Source: Leuctra nigra (lineage: Eukaryota; Arthropoda; Insecta; Plecoptera; Leuctridae). Taken from it: DNA of 64,000 nt. The stretch covers positions 2,790,001-2,854,000 of the forward strand of contig OW203762.1 in the NCBI GenBank assembly GCA_934045905.1. The letters are read 5' to 3'. Made by a program: the position numbers and the translations under genes. Shown piece by piece: positions 9,545 to 19,588 of this stretch (within the stretch, counting starts at the first letter, position 1; each line of letters opens with the position of its first letter). A model generated the notes under the pieces. It did not search any database. It was not told where the DNA came from and saw only the letters and a program-made list of their open reading frames with translations.

Positions 9545-10277
9545 TAAAATGAGAATTATTTTCACAACTTTTTGCAAACTATCAAACAGGCCCAGCTTCT
9601 CAGTTTCTAAGGCCAAAGCAAGTCTAAACTGGGAACCACTCAGGCTACGCCGTGAACGAGCCAGCCTCCGATGTATCTACAAGGCTGCATCTGGTATTCC
9701 TGCCTGGATGGATGTGGCTACAAGCATCTCCCCTGCTAAGTACATTGGAAGAAATGATCATGCCAACAAGATTTTCATCCCAAGATACAAGACTGACACC
9801 GGCCGTCATTCGTTTCTTGGACGATCCACCAGGCTGTGGAACAAACTTCCCAAACAGTCTATGCAGCAATAGGCCATTTAAGAAAGTCAGTGCGCATGCG
9901 ATAAAGCCTGACAGGTCCACAGCCGTCTAGTGTGTAGTGACTAGTGTCTGTTTAGTGTCCGTCATAAATGTACGTGTTGTGTTCGAGAAGGCTGTGGTGG
10001 GATGACGTCACGCCGAGTCCTTTGAAGTGCGCACTGCGCATGCGTTTAAGCCTGACAACATTAGTACCACACCTCACCAACAGATGTATCTTTACTTTCT
10101 TAAATGGCCTATTTCCTGATGACATTAAGTCTTTTAATAAGATTCTCACTGATTCTCTTAAATTATAGCTTTGTAAACTCATTGCACCAGCCACTGGAAC
10201 ATGTATGTGATGTATTCTTATTTCTTTATTACTCTGTACTCTTAAGCTGTGAAATAAATAAATAAATAAAATAAATA
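9545..10277 (+). pseudogene. 5'-truncated LINE: RT C-terminal end and 3' tail
   Basis: Plus-strand insertion in the Jockey-like element. About 9580-9866 encodes the conserved C-terminal tail of CR1/Jockey-type RT proteins (basic L-R-L-R-R stretch, then F-L-G-R-S-T-R-L-W-N-K-L-P). After a MITE it resumes at about 10115 and stops at about 10168. The 3' end is a simple AAATA-type repeat (about 10250-10277), the usual priming tail. I did not find a clear target-site duplication. Confidence 0.75.
9872..10109. mobile_element. MITE with TA target duplication inside the truncated LINE
   Basis: Terminal inverted repeats GGCCATTTAAGAAAGT are flanked by TA on both sides, and the LINE coding sequence continues across it. 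Inside is a direct repeat of TGCGCATGCG with following AAGCCTGACA. TA duplication and size suggest a Tc1/mariner-type non-autonomous element. Confidence 0.75.
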
Positions 10278-10800
10278 CCCTAAAAAGAGCACCTCTCTCT
10301 CTTGATTTTTCAATTAACTCATAAGAATCCATTCCTTACTTCGTAATCTACGCTTCTTTGCCTTTACATCTACAATTGACTTATTATAAGAATCATGAAA
10401 AGTTCCTACAATTGAATTAGGTATACAATTTTATAGGGCAATCTTTATTCTTGTGTTCTAACTTTTCCCAATCACAATGTTTTAATTCTTCAACTAATAA
10501 TTTTTCATCAATTCTTTTACAATTATTTGATGGAGCATTAAATAATACAGGATCATCGACCGATACTCTGTCAGAGAACTGCAAGGTTGCCATAATTATG
10601 TAATGATCAGAGATTTTATTGGTAATCACCCCAGTTGCAATTTTTACACTATTATTAGCTCTCATAAAGATACGATCTATACAAGAATGCACGACTCGAT
10701 CTGTTAAATATTTCTCTCTAGTATAAGCATTTATACGCATTTATTTAATGCTTGTTTCATTATTTATTGAAAATAAAGTAGGTTGATGAGTTATTTTATG
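10278..10800 (-). pseudogene. Jockey-like element, endonuclease region, decayed
   Basis: Upstream half of the same minus-strand element. The stretch around 10740-10560 encodes the C-terminal part of an AP-type endonuclease (C-I-D-R-I-F then T-N-K-I-S-D-H-Y). A linker (S-R-E-R) follows at about 10320, where the truncated LINE breaks it. The reading is interrupted. Confidence 0.75.
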
Positions 10801-11085
10801 CTAAAACTCATATAAGAGGTGTCATATTTTCTCTCACAAACATTTATATTCTTTATTTTCTTATACAAAAAGTCAAGTCAGTAAAAGACGGTTTTTGCAA
10901 TTGAAATAACTATGGATTGTTCAAATATCAAACTCTAAACCGACTAAATACCACATTAAAACATCCGATTAGCTGAGCTTCTTACAACATTCCATCTGCA
11001 TTTGTTCAATGATCTTGACAACTAAATTTTTGTCTTTATCACTATTGTTGAACAAAATATCAGGACTATTGTAGATTTAGATTAG
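10801..11085. other. No feature recognised
   Basis: AT-rich sequence; possibly the 5' part of the Jockey-like element or intron 3 of Prp4. No supported ORF. Confidence 0.3.
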
Positions 11086-11285
11086 ATTAGTTTGGATTAA
11101 CAGCGTCAATGACGAGGTTATATTAATGTTTACTTTTAACTTTGTTGAATACAAGGGGAGGACATGGGGAGGGGTCGACCTACCGGGCCCGATCAGGGGG
11201 AGTCCAACACTGGTGGGAAGGCTAGGTCGGAATGGTGACGGACCGGGGGGAGGGGGGATCCCGATTTTAGGGGTTTAGCATCTCG
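11086..11285 (-). repeat. SINE-A fragment (truncated, diverged)
   Basis: Matches the start of the repeat at 24828-25266 (GATTA-type tail, ...GACGAGGTTATATT..., G-rich centre) but lacks the other half and carries substitutions and indels, so it is an old copy. Strand follows the retroposon sense inferred from the full copies. Confidence 0.8.
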
Positions 11286-11426
11286 TAACTACATAGATAG
11301 TTAGTTCTTAATCTGGTTCTGGTCTGTTGAATATTTTAGGTATTACAAACACAGGTAAGTGTTCAGTAGCGTCACAGAAAGTTACGTATCCTAATGTAAC
11401 GGAGGTGGGAATGATGGAATACTGAC

Positions 11427-11557
11427 TTGCAATCCAAAGTCTTGCTGTTCTTAGAGACGCGGAGCCCTCGTGATACCAAGTTGATTCCTGGTCCTTCTCT
11501 TGCTGTATCCGCTCCTCTTCCTCTTCTTGCTTCTTCTTGATGGCATCTTCACCGAAC
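11427..11557 (-). CDS. Prp4: Prp4 exon 3 (U4/U6 snRNP protein)
   Basis: Exon encoding the segment just before the WD40 domain: a Glu/Lys-rich helix, then S-T-W-Y-H-E-G and A-R-L-W-I-A, which match PRPF4. The acceptor ...CTGCTTAG precedes 11557, and the donor GCAA|GTCAGT follows 11427. It enters in phase 2 (one base completes the codon begun in exon 2) and leaves in phase 1. Exon 4 is not in the window, so intron 3 exceeds 11.4 kb. The family acts in the U4/U6-U5 tri-snRNP for pre-mRNA splicing in the nucleus. Confidence 0.88.
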
Positions 11558-11699
11558 CTAAGCAGATGAGACCAGACTTGAAGAGGAAGTACAGAAGGAA
11601 GCTTATGATTGACCAACTTCGTTCTGCTCATGCGCAGAATCACTTTGTTGATGATAATTCAACCAGAGTTACCTAATACATTGATTGAGACTGAGGATT

Positions 11700-12395
11700 T
11701 GGCTTAATGATGGTTGAAGGAAGTAGAGGAATTTAAGTACCTGGGGAGCCTGCTCACCAACAAGGCAAAAGTAGATAGAGAAGTACAGGAAAGAAGAAGG
11801 AAAGCGGAGTGTTTCTATCAGGCAGTGAGGTAAAATGATAATGTATCAAAGTATTTCCTGCCAATTCTAACATACGGGGAGGACAGGAAATGGATCAGCT
11901 TCAGGCAGCGGAGATGAAGTTCTTGAGGAGTGTGAAGGGAGTCACAAGAATGGACAAGATCCGAAGTAAGAAGATAAGAAGTGAGCTGGGGGTAGAGAGA
12001 TTGGGGTTTAAATTGGGCAGAGAGAGGCTTCGGTGGTTTGGCCACATGAAGAGGATGGGAACAGGGCGAGTGCCACGGCGGGTGTTTGAAGCAGCTACAG
12101 TGGGAACACGGAGGGTGGGGCCACCAAGAGAGAGGTGGATTGGAGTTATTAAGGACGATGTTTTGGAGAGAGGGGGAAGTTGGAGTGAGTTGGAGGCTGA
12201 GAGACAGTGGGAGGACAGAACAAGGTGGAGGCAATTTGTGGAACAATTGGAAGCGGAGAAAGAAGAAGAAGACGAGGAGGAGATGCCAGGCGTGGCCAGC
12301 CGGTCTCCAGTATTCCTGCGGCCCTAGTGTTGGTGGGAACACCCACCCCCTGACCCATTAAATTGGAACCAGCGGATAGATTATTATTATTGTAG
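11700..12395 (+). pseudogene. 5'-truncated LINE, RT C-terminal region
   Basis: Plus-strand sequence related to the C-terminal part of the longer copy at 13076-15215: E-F-K-Y-L-G-S, then F-Y-Q-A-V-R, a frameshift around 11840, then R-L-R-W-F-G-H-M-K-R-M near 12030 and an acidic tail. It ends with a TTATTATTATTG tail like its relative. It lies in Prp4 intron 2, antisense to the gene. Confidence 0.82.
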
Positions 12396-13075
12396 ATAAT
12401 ATCTATATATTTTTTTTAGGCCGGGTAGGACCAATTTTGGATTAGCTAATTTATAGTAAGTGGGCAAACAGCCAATGAATCCAGTTGGTGCGAATTCCAC
12501 AGCCAATAGGATTCACTACATTCCACTAACGATCAATTGAGGGGGTCGGGACCAGACAGTGCTAACCCTAAACCTTAGCCTAAACCCACATATTTGCAAA
12601 ATTTTAGTTGAGTGTATGTAGCTGCTGTCTATGAGGTAATGCATAAACTAATAAATAGTAAATACAGTTACTCAAATTGTCACTAGATATCGTGGGTAAC
12701 ATAGCTGTATTGTATTGCCTTTGACTCATTTCTAAGCAATCTTTGGGGCAATATAGTGTAAAGTGTTATCCCACTAATGGCTGAAATGGAAAATGTGCCA
12801 GGTGTCTGTTTCCTGGCGAATTAGATTTCGATAAAGACATTGATATGACAGTTTTGATGATGATCTAGATTATGAGGTTAGTATAATTCATGTACAAGTA
12901 TATTTCACGGTTATAACAGCACGGTAATATATGACTTAACCTCAAATTGCAGTTAGCACTATATTGCTGTAAAAATGATACGTAGACATTAATGCTTAGC
13001 GTAAAATGTTTAATTTCTTTAAAGGATTGTAATTTTAGCGGAATAAGTCACTTCATATAATTAAGTATATTAGAA

Positions 13076-15215
13076 AGAGAGAAAAGAAAGAGAGAAAGAA
13101 AGAGAGAAAGAAAGAAACAAGGTGGTGGAATGAGGGAGTAAGGGAGGCAGTTCGGAGGACGCAGGATGCATGGCAGAGAAACGAATTAAATAGATCCTCA
13201 GAGAATGCAGAAGAGTATCGACAGTGTAAAATAAATGTGGCCAAGATTGTTCGGGAGGAGAAGAAGAAAGCAATGGACAAACTTGCAAGTAAGCTTGAGA
13301 AGGATTTCGAAGGAAACAAGAAAATGATATACGGACTGGTGAAAAGAAAAAGAGGAGTTCGAGAAGAAGTCCGAACAATGAAAAATAGCATCGGCGAGCT
13401 CGTAGTCAATCCAGATGATGTACTCAAAATGTGGAAAGAGTACTTTGAGACCCTTCTCAATGTGCAAACAGGTGCCACAGAACAAAGGAAAGAACAAGAG
13501 AGAAGAGCAGAGGGAGAAGGAGGCACAGGAGAGGAGAGAGAGGAAGCAGATGTAAGCGAAATGGAAGTTGGGAAAGCACTGGGAGAGATGAAGAATGAGC
13601 GAGCTCCAGGCTTAGACGAGGTGACAATGGAAATGGTAAAAGCGGCAGGGGAAACAGGAAAAAAGTGGCTGCATTGTGTAATACTAGCAGTTTGGAAGGA
13701 AATGCAGATTCCCGACGACTGGAGAAAGGGTATAATAGTGCCACTGTTCAAGAAGGGGGACCGTAAGGCTTGTAGTAACTACAGGGGAGTGACTCTGTTC
13801 AAGAAGGGGGACCGTAAGGCTTGTAGTAACTACAGGGGAGTGACTCTGTTGTGTCAGTGTGCAAAGTTATACGAGAAGATTGTCGAGACCCGTTTAAAAG
13901 GTTTTGTGGAGGAAGGGTTAAGAGAAGAACAATATGGCTTTAGGAGGGGACGGGCAACCACGGATGCTTTATTTGCGGTAAGGCAGTTAATGGAACGGAG
14001 ATGGGAGAGTGGACAATGATGTACATGGCGTTTTTGGATTTAGAACGAAAGGTGATGTGGGAGAGTTTGAGGAAGAAGGAAGTGAGCAATGGTCTTATTG
14101 AAAGGATTAAATGTACATATGAGAGAAGTGTCAGCAGTGTACAGACAGACATAGGGAGATCAGAGTGGTTTGGGGTACAGGGAGGTCTACGTTAAGGTAG
14201 CGTTTTGTCCCCATCTCTCTTTGTAATAGTGATGGATGATCTGTTGAAAATGGTTGAAGAAAATGAGGGCAGAGATTCGAGAACTTTAGTCTATGCTGAC
14301 GATGTGCTCATTTGGGGAGAAAGTGGAGAAGAACTACAAGAGAAGATAAATCGTTGGAGTGAAGTAACGGAGGAAGTGGGACTGAAGATTAGCCAAGAGA
14401 AGAGCGAAATATTGAAAATGGAGAGAAGGAAAACACTGAGAAACAGGATAAGAATTAGGTTACGTGGGAAGGAGCTGAGAGAGGTGGATGCATTCAAATA
14501 CTTGGGAAGAATACTAACTAAGGAGGCGAGGGTGGACGCAGAGGTGAAGGCGAGAATTCAAAAAGCCGAGTCCTTCTACCAAGCTGTTCGCAAGCTGCTG
14601 TGGAACGAAGATTTCCCTCGCCAGCGTAAAATGCTCATGTATAAAATGTATTTCTTACCAATACTGACATACGGAGCAGCTACACGGGGGATTGGAAATA
14701 AGGAATGCAGCCAGCTTGAGGCAGCGGAGATGAAATTCCTACTAAGTGTGAAGGGAGTGACAAAGATGGACAGGTTGAGAAGCTGTTGTATTAGGAAGGA
14801 GCTGAGAGTGGAAAGTTTGGGGTTCAAGATGGGTAGAGAGAGATTGCGTTGGTTTGGACACATGAAAAGAATGGATCGCAAGAGAATCCCAAGACAGGAG
14901 TTTGAAGAAACAGTGGTGGGAAGAAGAAGTGTGGGGAGACCAAGAGAGAAGTGGAGTGGTCTTATCAGAGAAGACGTGGAGGACAGGCAGCAAAGGTGGC
15001 AGAAAGTGGAAGCAGATAAGTGGTGGGAGGACAGGAGGATCTGGAGGGCGCTGGTGGAGAAGTTGGAGGAAGGTGACGAGGATGAAGAAGAGGAGGAGGA
15101 GGATGAAACGTCAGGCCTGGCCAGCCGGTTTGGAAGAGATCCGAGGCCCTAGACCCAGTGGGAGCCCCACTGTCTGACCTGACAACATTGTCGGAACCAG
15201 AAGAAGATTATTACG
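13076..15215 (+). pseudogene. Non-LTR retrotransposon with reverse transcriptase, inactive
   Basis: An ORF open from about 13076, after an AAAG-rich run, gives a basic N-terminal region (R-W-W-N-E-G-V). RT motifs follow: A-P-G-L-D-E near 13605, F-K-K-G-D-R near 13745, Y-G-F-R-R-G-R near 13930, YADDVLIW near 14292 and R-L-R-W-F-G-H near 14840. A zinc-finger-free acidic tail ends near 15150. Defects: a 51-bp in-frame tandem duplication, a frameshift near 14015, a shortened motif A around 14035 (the A-F-D part is missing) and a TAA at 14193-14195. Same family as 11700-12395. Confidence 0.88.
13744..13845 (+). repeat. Exact 51-bp tandem duplication within the RT
   Basis: Two identical 51-bp units (13744-13794, 13795-13845), 17 codons each, in frame. 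They duplicate the segment running from L-F-K-K-G-D-R to R-G-V-T, just before the RT palm motifs. Confidence 0.97.
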
Positions 15216-16082
15216 TATTATTTAGTTGTGAGTATAAAAAATCGTTGTTATGGAAACGACTATTTAATGTATTATTATGACTATGAGCATTTTTGTAAAC
15301 AGGGTTAGCACTATTTTGCTGCCGAATGAAATGTGCTGACATAATGGGATACCACTATTTTGACGCAAATAGCAAAGATAATACATTGTTTATTTTTTTT
15401 TTTTTCTTACAACAAAAGAATGAATTGATAAATATTTTAGGATACAATGTGTATTCTTACACCTTTAAAGAAAAATATCCAAAGAAGGTTTTATTTATTT
15501 AGGACATATTGCGAATAACAGACTTGATCATCATACATTAAAGTGGCTTTATCTCAGAACCACTTCAGTGTTTGTTAGCACTGTCTGGCCCCGACCCCCT
15601 CAATTCATAGTTTGCACGTGACATCATCTCATTGTTGCGCGGCCATCTTGGTGTAACATGTCAGAACGGCTGTCAATCTGTTTTTCAGTATTTATGGTTA
15701 CCTGTGCAATTGCCGGCTGCAGAAGAAGTTCTTATAGGTATAAAACCCCCTCATTTACAAACTATCTTCAACTAACCGATAATAATTAGTTTAAATCGAC
15801 TTGACAACTGTACACCAAAATGGCCGAAAATATACTTTTTTACATGGTTGATGTAAAACAAAAGAAGCTCGAGCAAACTATGAATAGTTAACTGAAGAGT
15901 CGACAGGACTCGCAGAAAATTTCGATTCCGATGTAAAAAAAATCCTAGAAATGCATGAAAATGCATTAGCTCTGGGTTGTACGTGACATTTGTGACATAT
16001 AATCGTGTGTTGCATGTTGCATATACTGCTGTGAAGTACCTAAGTTATTTAAATTCAAATATTGAAAACCACAAAAAACCAT
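15216..16082. other. Right interior of the TTA-flanked DNA element
   Basis: Apart from the inner inverted-repeat partner at 15573-15605, I see no gene or RNA here. Confidence 0.4.
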
Positions 16083-16378
16083 AAAAAGGCGGCCCCTACT
16101 TTTTTCTTAACGGCTTGAACGATTGTTTTCAAAATTTAACAGCATAGAGATAAAGAGTAAATCTGTGTCTCTAGTGATCGAAAAAAATAATACAAAATGT
16201 TTTTTCTCATTTTGAGGAAGTGCTAACAAGGGCAATAACTATATTATGAGTCTTTTTGGCACCTCTGCCCTGAAATAACTAAACAAAAAATAAAACTTTG
16301 GGAAACTTTGGGACTTCTGTGAAAATTTTGAAGACAATCAATAAAGCCGTTTAGAAAAAAGTAGGGGCCGCCTTTTTG
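16083..16378. repeat. Palindromic insertion, arms AAAAAGGCGGCCCCTAC
   Basis: Arms of about 50-60 bp, imperfect, at 16083-16140 and 16320-16378, around an AT-rich loop. Probably a small MITE near the right end of the larger DNA element. Confidence 0.65.
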
Positions 16379-16509
16379 TGCTTCATAAAACATGTATTTC
16401 ATCAAGTATCGTAGACTCTTAATCCAAAGTTGGTCCTACCCGGCCTTAGATATTTAATGTTGGTATAAATAATAGATGATGAGAGTTGAGTTGTGCACAA
16501 ACTGAAGTA

Positions 16510-16714
16510 CACTCCTGGACACTGAAATTGGTCCGCGGTCAATGTTCAAGTGGCACTACGGCTAGTATTTATTTATTTAAAGTATTTTTTCGGCATTAAA
16601 ATCACACTAGCCATCCGGTCTTTGTGCCAAAAAATTACATTAAAATAAATGTTATATACTAGCCGTAGTGCCACTTGAACATTGACTGCGGGCCAATTTC
16701 AGGGTCCAGGAGTG
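16510..16714. mobile_element. MITE, 205 bp, TA duplication, about 60-bp inverted ends
   Basis: Ends CACTCCTGGAC.../...GTCCAGGAGTG with a TA at 16508-16509 and 16715-16716. The two arms match over about 57 bp with around four mismatches. Tc1/mariner-type non-autonomous element in Prp4 intron 2. Confidence 0.85.
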
Positions 16715-16824
16715 TACATATGGTACGTAATAAAGATGAAAAGTTTTCAAGGAATCGATTTATAACTTGATGATAGAAGTCTCCTAATTCTAAAAGAGTA
16801 AAAATGGTGTATCTTCTTTATGTA

Positions 16825-17572
16825 CGAGGTCTGTTCAAAAAATATGCGGACTGTTTGAATTGCGCGATGGAGCGTAGAAGAGCAGTGCGGTTGGCAGCAT
16901 GACTCTTCCTGAGCACAACTGTTTTTCAGATTTTCGATAACTTCTTTATTGTAAAGTTACAGCTGTGTTGGTGAAACAAGATTTTTGTGTTTGGCAGTTT
17001 TGTGATAATTTATGAAATTGATAAAAAAGAAGGCCTCTTCAGAGGGTCTCTTCAGTTTTGGGGGTTTGGGGGACGTCTCTTCTCCGGTAATGACACGTTT
17101 CAAAAAGTTTCCTCATCATTTGCCATTTCAAGAAGTTCCTGACTAACCATGTCAACAAATTTTAACTGAAAGTTGCAGATAAGATGAGTGGTTGAAAAAT
17201 TTGTTCCGAGACTTTTGACCGAGAAAAGAAAACACCAGCTGTGGTTAGTCAGCAACTTCTTGAAATGGCTTTTGACGATGAAAACTTTTTGGAACGTGTC
17301 ATTTAGGAGACGAGACGTCCCCAAAACCTCCAAAACTTAAGAGACCCTCTGATGAGACATTCTTTTTTATCCATTTCACAAATAATCACAAAATCGGCAA
17401 ACACAAAAGTCTTGTTTCACCATAACAGCTGCACAATAAAGAAGGTTATCGAGAATCTGAAAAAACAGTTGTACTCAGGAAGAGTCATGCTAAACAATGC
17501 TGCCAACCGCACTGCTCTCCTACGCTCCATCGCGCAATTCAAACAGTCCGCATATTTTTTGAACAGACCTCG
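16825..17572. mobile_element. Mariner-derived fold-back element
   Basis: Ends CGAGGTCTGTTCAAAAAA are flanked by TA (16823-16824, 17573-17574). The arms extend inward for well over 200 bp. Each arm carries a copy, in opposite orientation, of a segment resembling mariner transposase (V-S-Q-x-L-L-E-M-A-x-D-x-E-x-F, seen near 17130 on minus and 17245 on plus). So it is an inverted duplication of one mariner half. The catalytic DDD part is absent. Confidence 0.8.
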
Positions 17573-17811
17573 TATTATCTTTCTATTTAATACCAAAAAC
17601 ACCATGTAAAATGAAAGACATTACAAAAGATAGTAGGTATGTTTTAGCTCATAAAACTCTTTGGGGATGTAGCCCCAGGGTTCATAGAATATCAATTCTC
17701 AAACAGGTTGCGGCAACGCCAGTTTTCCCCTCCGAAAATGACTAAAGGAAATGTAATGACTGAAACTTAGTATTTTCCCAGTGATTGTATTGAATGTAAG
17801 GTTGAACGTAC
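17573..17811. other. Intron 2 of Prp4, donor-proximal part
   Basis: No feature beyond the Prp4 splice donor, read on the minus strand. Confidence 0.5.
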
Positions 17812-18016
17812 GTGGCTAACAAGTCCCGCAACCGACTCCTGCGGTCGGCCGGACCCTCTCCGAATAGACAAACCGGTTCCCCGAGCTGTCGGAGGTTCTT
17901 CTTCACTTCCTCGTCGTCGGTGGACACGTTGATCTGTCGGGCTCGTTTCCGTCGCTCAAACTCTTCGAGCAGCTGCTGGCGATCTCGGTTCATCTCCTCT
18001 TCCAAGTCCATGTACT
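17812..18016 (-). CDS. Prp4: Prp4 exon 2 (SFM / PRP4 motif)
   Basis: The exon contains the diagnostic PRPF4 blocks [16 protein letters not shown] and [20 protein letters not shown]. The latter is the SFM motif that in this family contacts other tri-snRNP components. The acceptor is ...TTTGTTTATTTCAG before 18016 and the donor GCCAC|GTACGT after 17812. Entry phase 1 and exit phase 2 match exon 1 and exon 3. Length is 205 bp. Both flanking introns carry no stop-free extension resembling the family. Confidence 0.93.
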
Positions 18017-18873
18017 CTGAAATAAACAAACATTTCATGATAACATACAAACTATCTTTACATTGCATTCACTTTCGCTTAATGTTCACCAAGCTTCTTC
18101 CAAATATTGCAATTAAATATAAAACAATATAGTTGGTGGAAGTCTAAATAACATATTTTAATAATAGAAAAAGCAAAAGTAGCAACTGAGAAGAATTTAA
18201 CAACCACTTTCATGCTTCAAATTGGTATCCATGAATCTTATAAGTTGTATATAATATGCAAAACTAGGTAGTACATCAACAAAAGAAAGAAGAGAATTGG
18301 CTGCTGGTCAGGTTCCTTGACAATCAATCAATCCTTGTTATTATCAATGAAATCAGAGATGATTAGGTAGATGACAAGTTAGCATAGCCTTCATCTGATG
18401 ATGCCATCAAATATTTTTCAGCCAATCCATTTCTTTCAAAAACCGTTTTATCATTTGTTGAGTGTACTTATTTTCCAACAAAGCTCTATGAAACAAAGAC
18501 AGTAACGTTGTCAATGAACACGTTGGAAAAAAATACAAAAATAATTAGGTAGTGGAAAAGAGACAATTCACTTACAACAGTAAAATTGTAAAAACCATGA
18601 AAAAAAAACATTTTCAAACTCCTGTAAACTTTTCTATTTATTTTTTACTGAAAATTAACATTTAGATTTCTTTGACAGGTTCCTACCTGGTACGTGGTAA
18701 CATTGGGCTGTTTTATCTGGGTTTAACCTAAATAAGTCAATTAAATTTTTAAAGTATGAATGTACCTACCCACTCCCCACTTTGTTAACAGTTTCCATTC
18801 CTATCGGAGTCTTCTTCATTTAATATCATTATTGAGTCACGTACCTAATGGCCTTGAAAGTGCACCAACCTAC
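18017..18873. other. Prp4 intron 1 (857 bp)
   Basis: AT-rich, bounded by donor GACG|GTAGGT and acceptor TTTCAG on the minus strand. No transposon recognised. Confidence 0.75.
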
Positions 18874-19078
18874 CGTCTGAAATGTTGACGTTCCCGGAGA
18901 CGGCGGCGGGAAGAGCATTTGGACTCCGCTCCCCCGCTTCCTCTTCCTCTGTGTCGTTAGCATCCTTGACGGCATTGGCGAGCGCAGTCAAGCGAGCTCG
19001 CTCCTGCTCCTCCAGCGAGCCGTAGTGGATCGTCTTCTGCTTCTTGTTCACGTACAACACTTCCTCGTCGTCAGACAT
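18874..19078 (-). CDS. Prp4: Prp4 exon 1, start of coding region
   Basis: Starts at the ATG at 19078 (M-S-D-D-E-E). It encodes the N-terminus with the family block I-H-Y-G-S-L-E-E-x-E-R-x-R-L, then an acidic stretch and G-N-V-N-I-S-D at the exon end. The donor is GACG|GTAGGTT. Exit phase 1 joins exon 2 without a stop. The open frame continues upstream to 19144, but a good splice acceptor (TTTGTCTGTCAG) ends at 19085, six bases before the ATG, so I favour an upstream 5' UTR exon outside the recognised region. Gene product: U4/U6 snRNP protein needed for splicing. Confidence 0.88.
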
Positions 19079-19084
19079 CTCAAC

Positions 19085-19588
19085 CTGACAGACAAAGCAT
19101 TCAGTCTCAGCGCTGCAGGAGGCACCAAGTGAATAATTATTCATTTCATACTCTCCTCTGTTACAACTTACAACTTACGATAAGACAGTGAAAATGCAGA
19201 CAGGAATTGCCCACAGTGCAGGCAAAAGAATTGAAATAATAACAAAAGAAAAGTTGTAATAGCAGAGGTCAGGTATTACACAGTATTGCTTCCATAAAAT
19301 TCTAGAAAGGCACAGAAATGAAACAAACGCAAGCGTTCTAGGTAGCACTATGCCGCCAGGCCAGTCCTTGGTGCCTATTCTCTAATCGAAACTGCATGTG
19401 AAAATGTTCGACAATGCGAAATCGAGTGAAATCTTTTGTTTTATCAACAATAAAGTACCCATTGTGCTGTAGGTAGCTCATGAACATTTTCAACAAACTC
19501 GGGAATAGGCACCCTGATGGGCACCCTGGATTGGTGTTTTAATCCTCATGCGGGACCTTGGTCTCCTAGGTTACCACAAACATTTAGC
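19085..19588. other. Region upstream of Prp4 coding start
   Basis: Likely 5' UTR intron and promoter-side sequence. No TATA or known repeat is convincing; GGCACCCTGATGGGCACCCT near 19508 is a short direct repeat. Confidence 0.35.

Larger units (their letters stand above)
12419..16445. mobile_element. TTA-flanked DNA transposon remnant (PIF/Harbinger-like), interrupted by a LINE
   Basis: Inverted ends GGCCGGGTAGGACCAA are flanked on both sides by TTA, a 3-bp TWA-type duplication as in PIF/Harbinger. A second inverted pair lies inside (12533-12565 and 15573-15605, differing at about two positions). A third palindrome lies near the right end. No transposase is recognisable; about 2.1 kb of its length is the inserted LINE. 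Confidence 0.65.

Noticed and set aside
13053..13751. 232-codon Ser/Phe-rich minus-strand ORF
   Set aside because: Reverse reading of the LINE RT coding region; composition explained by the complementary strand.
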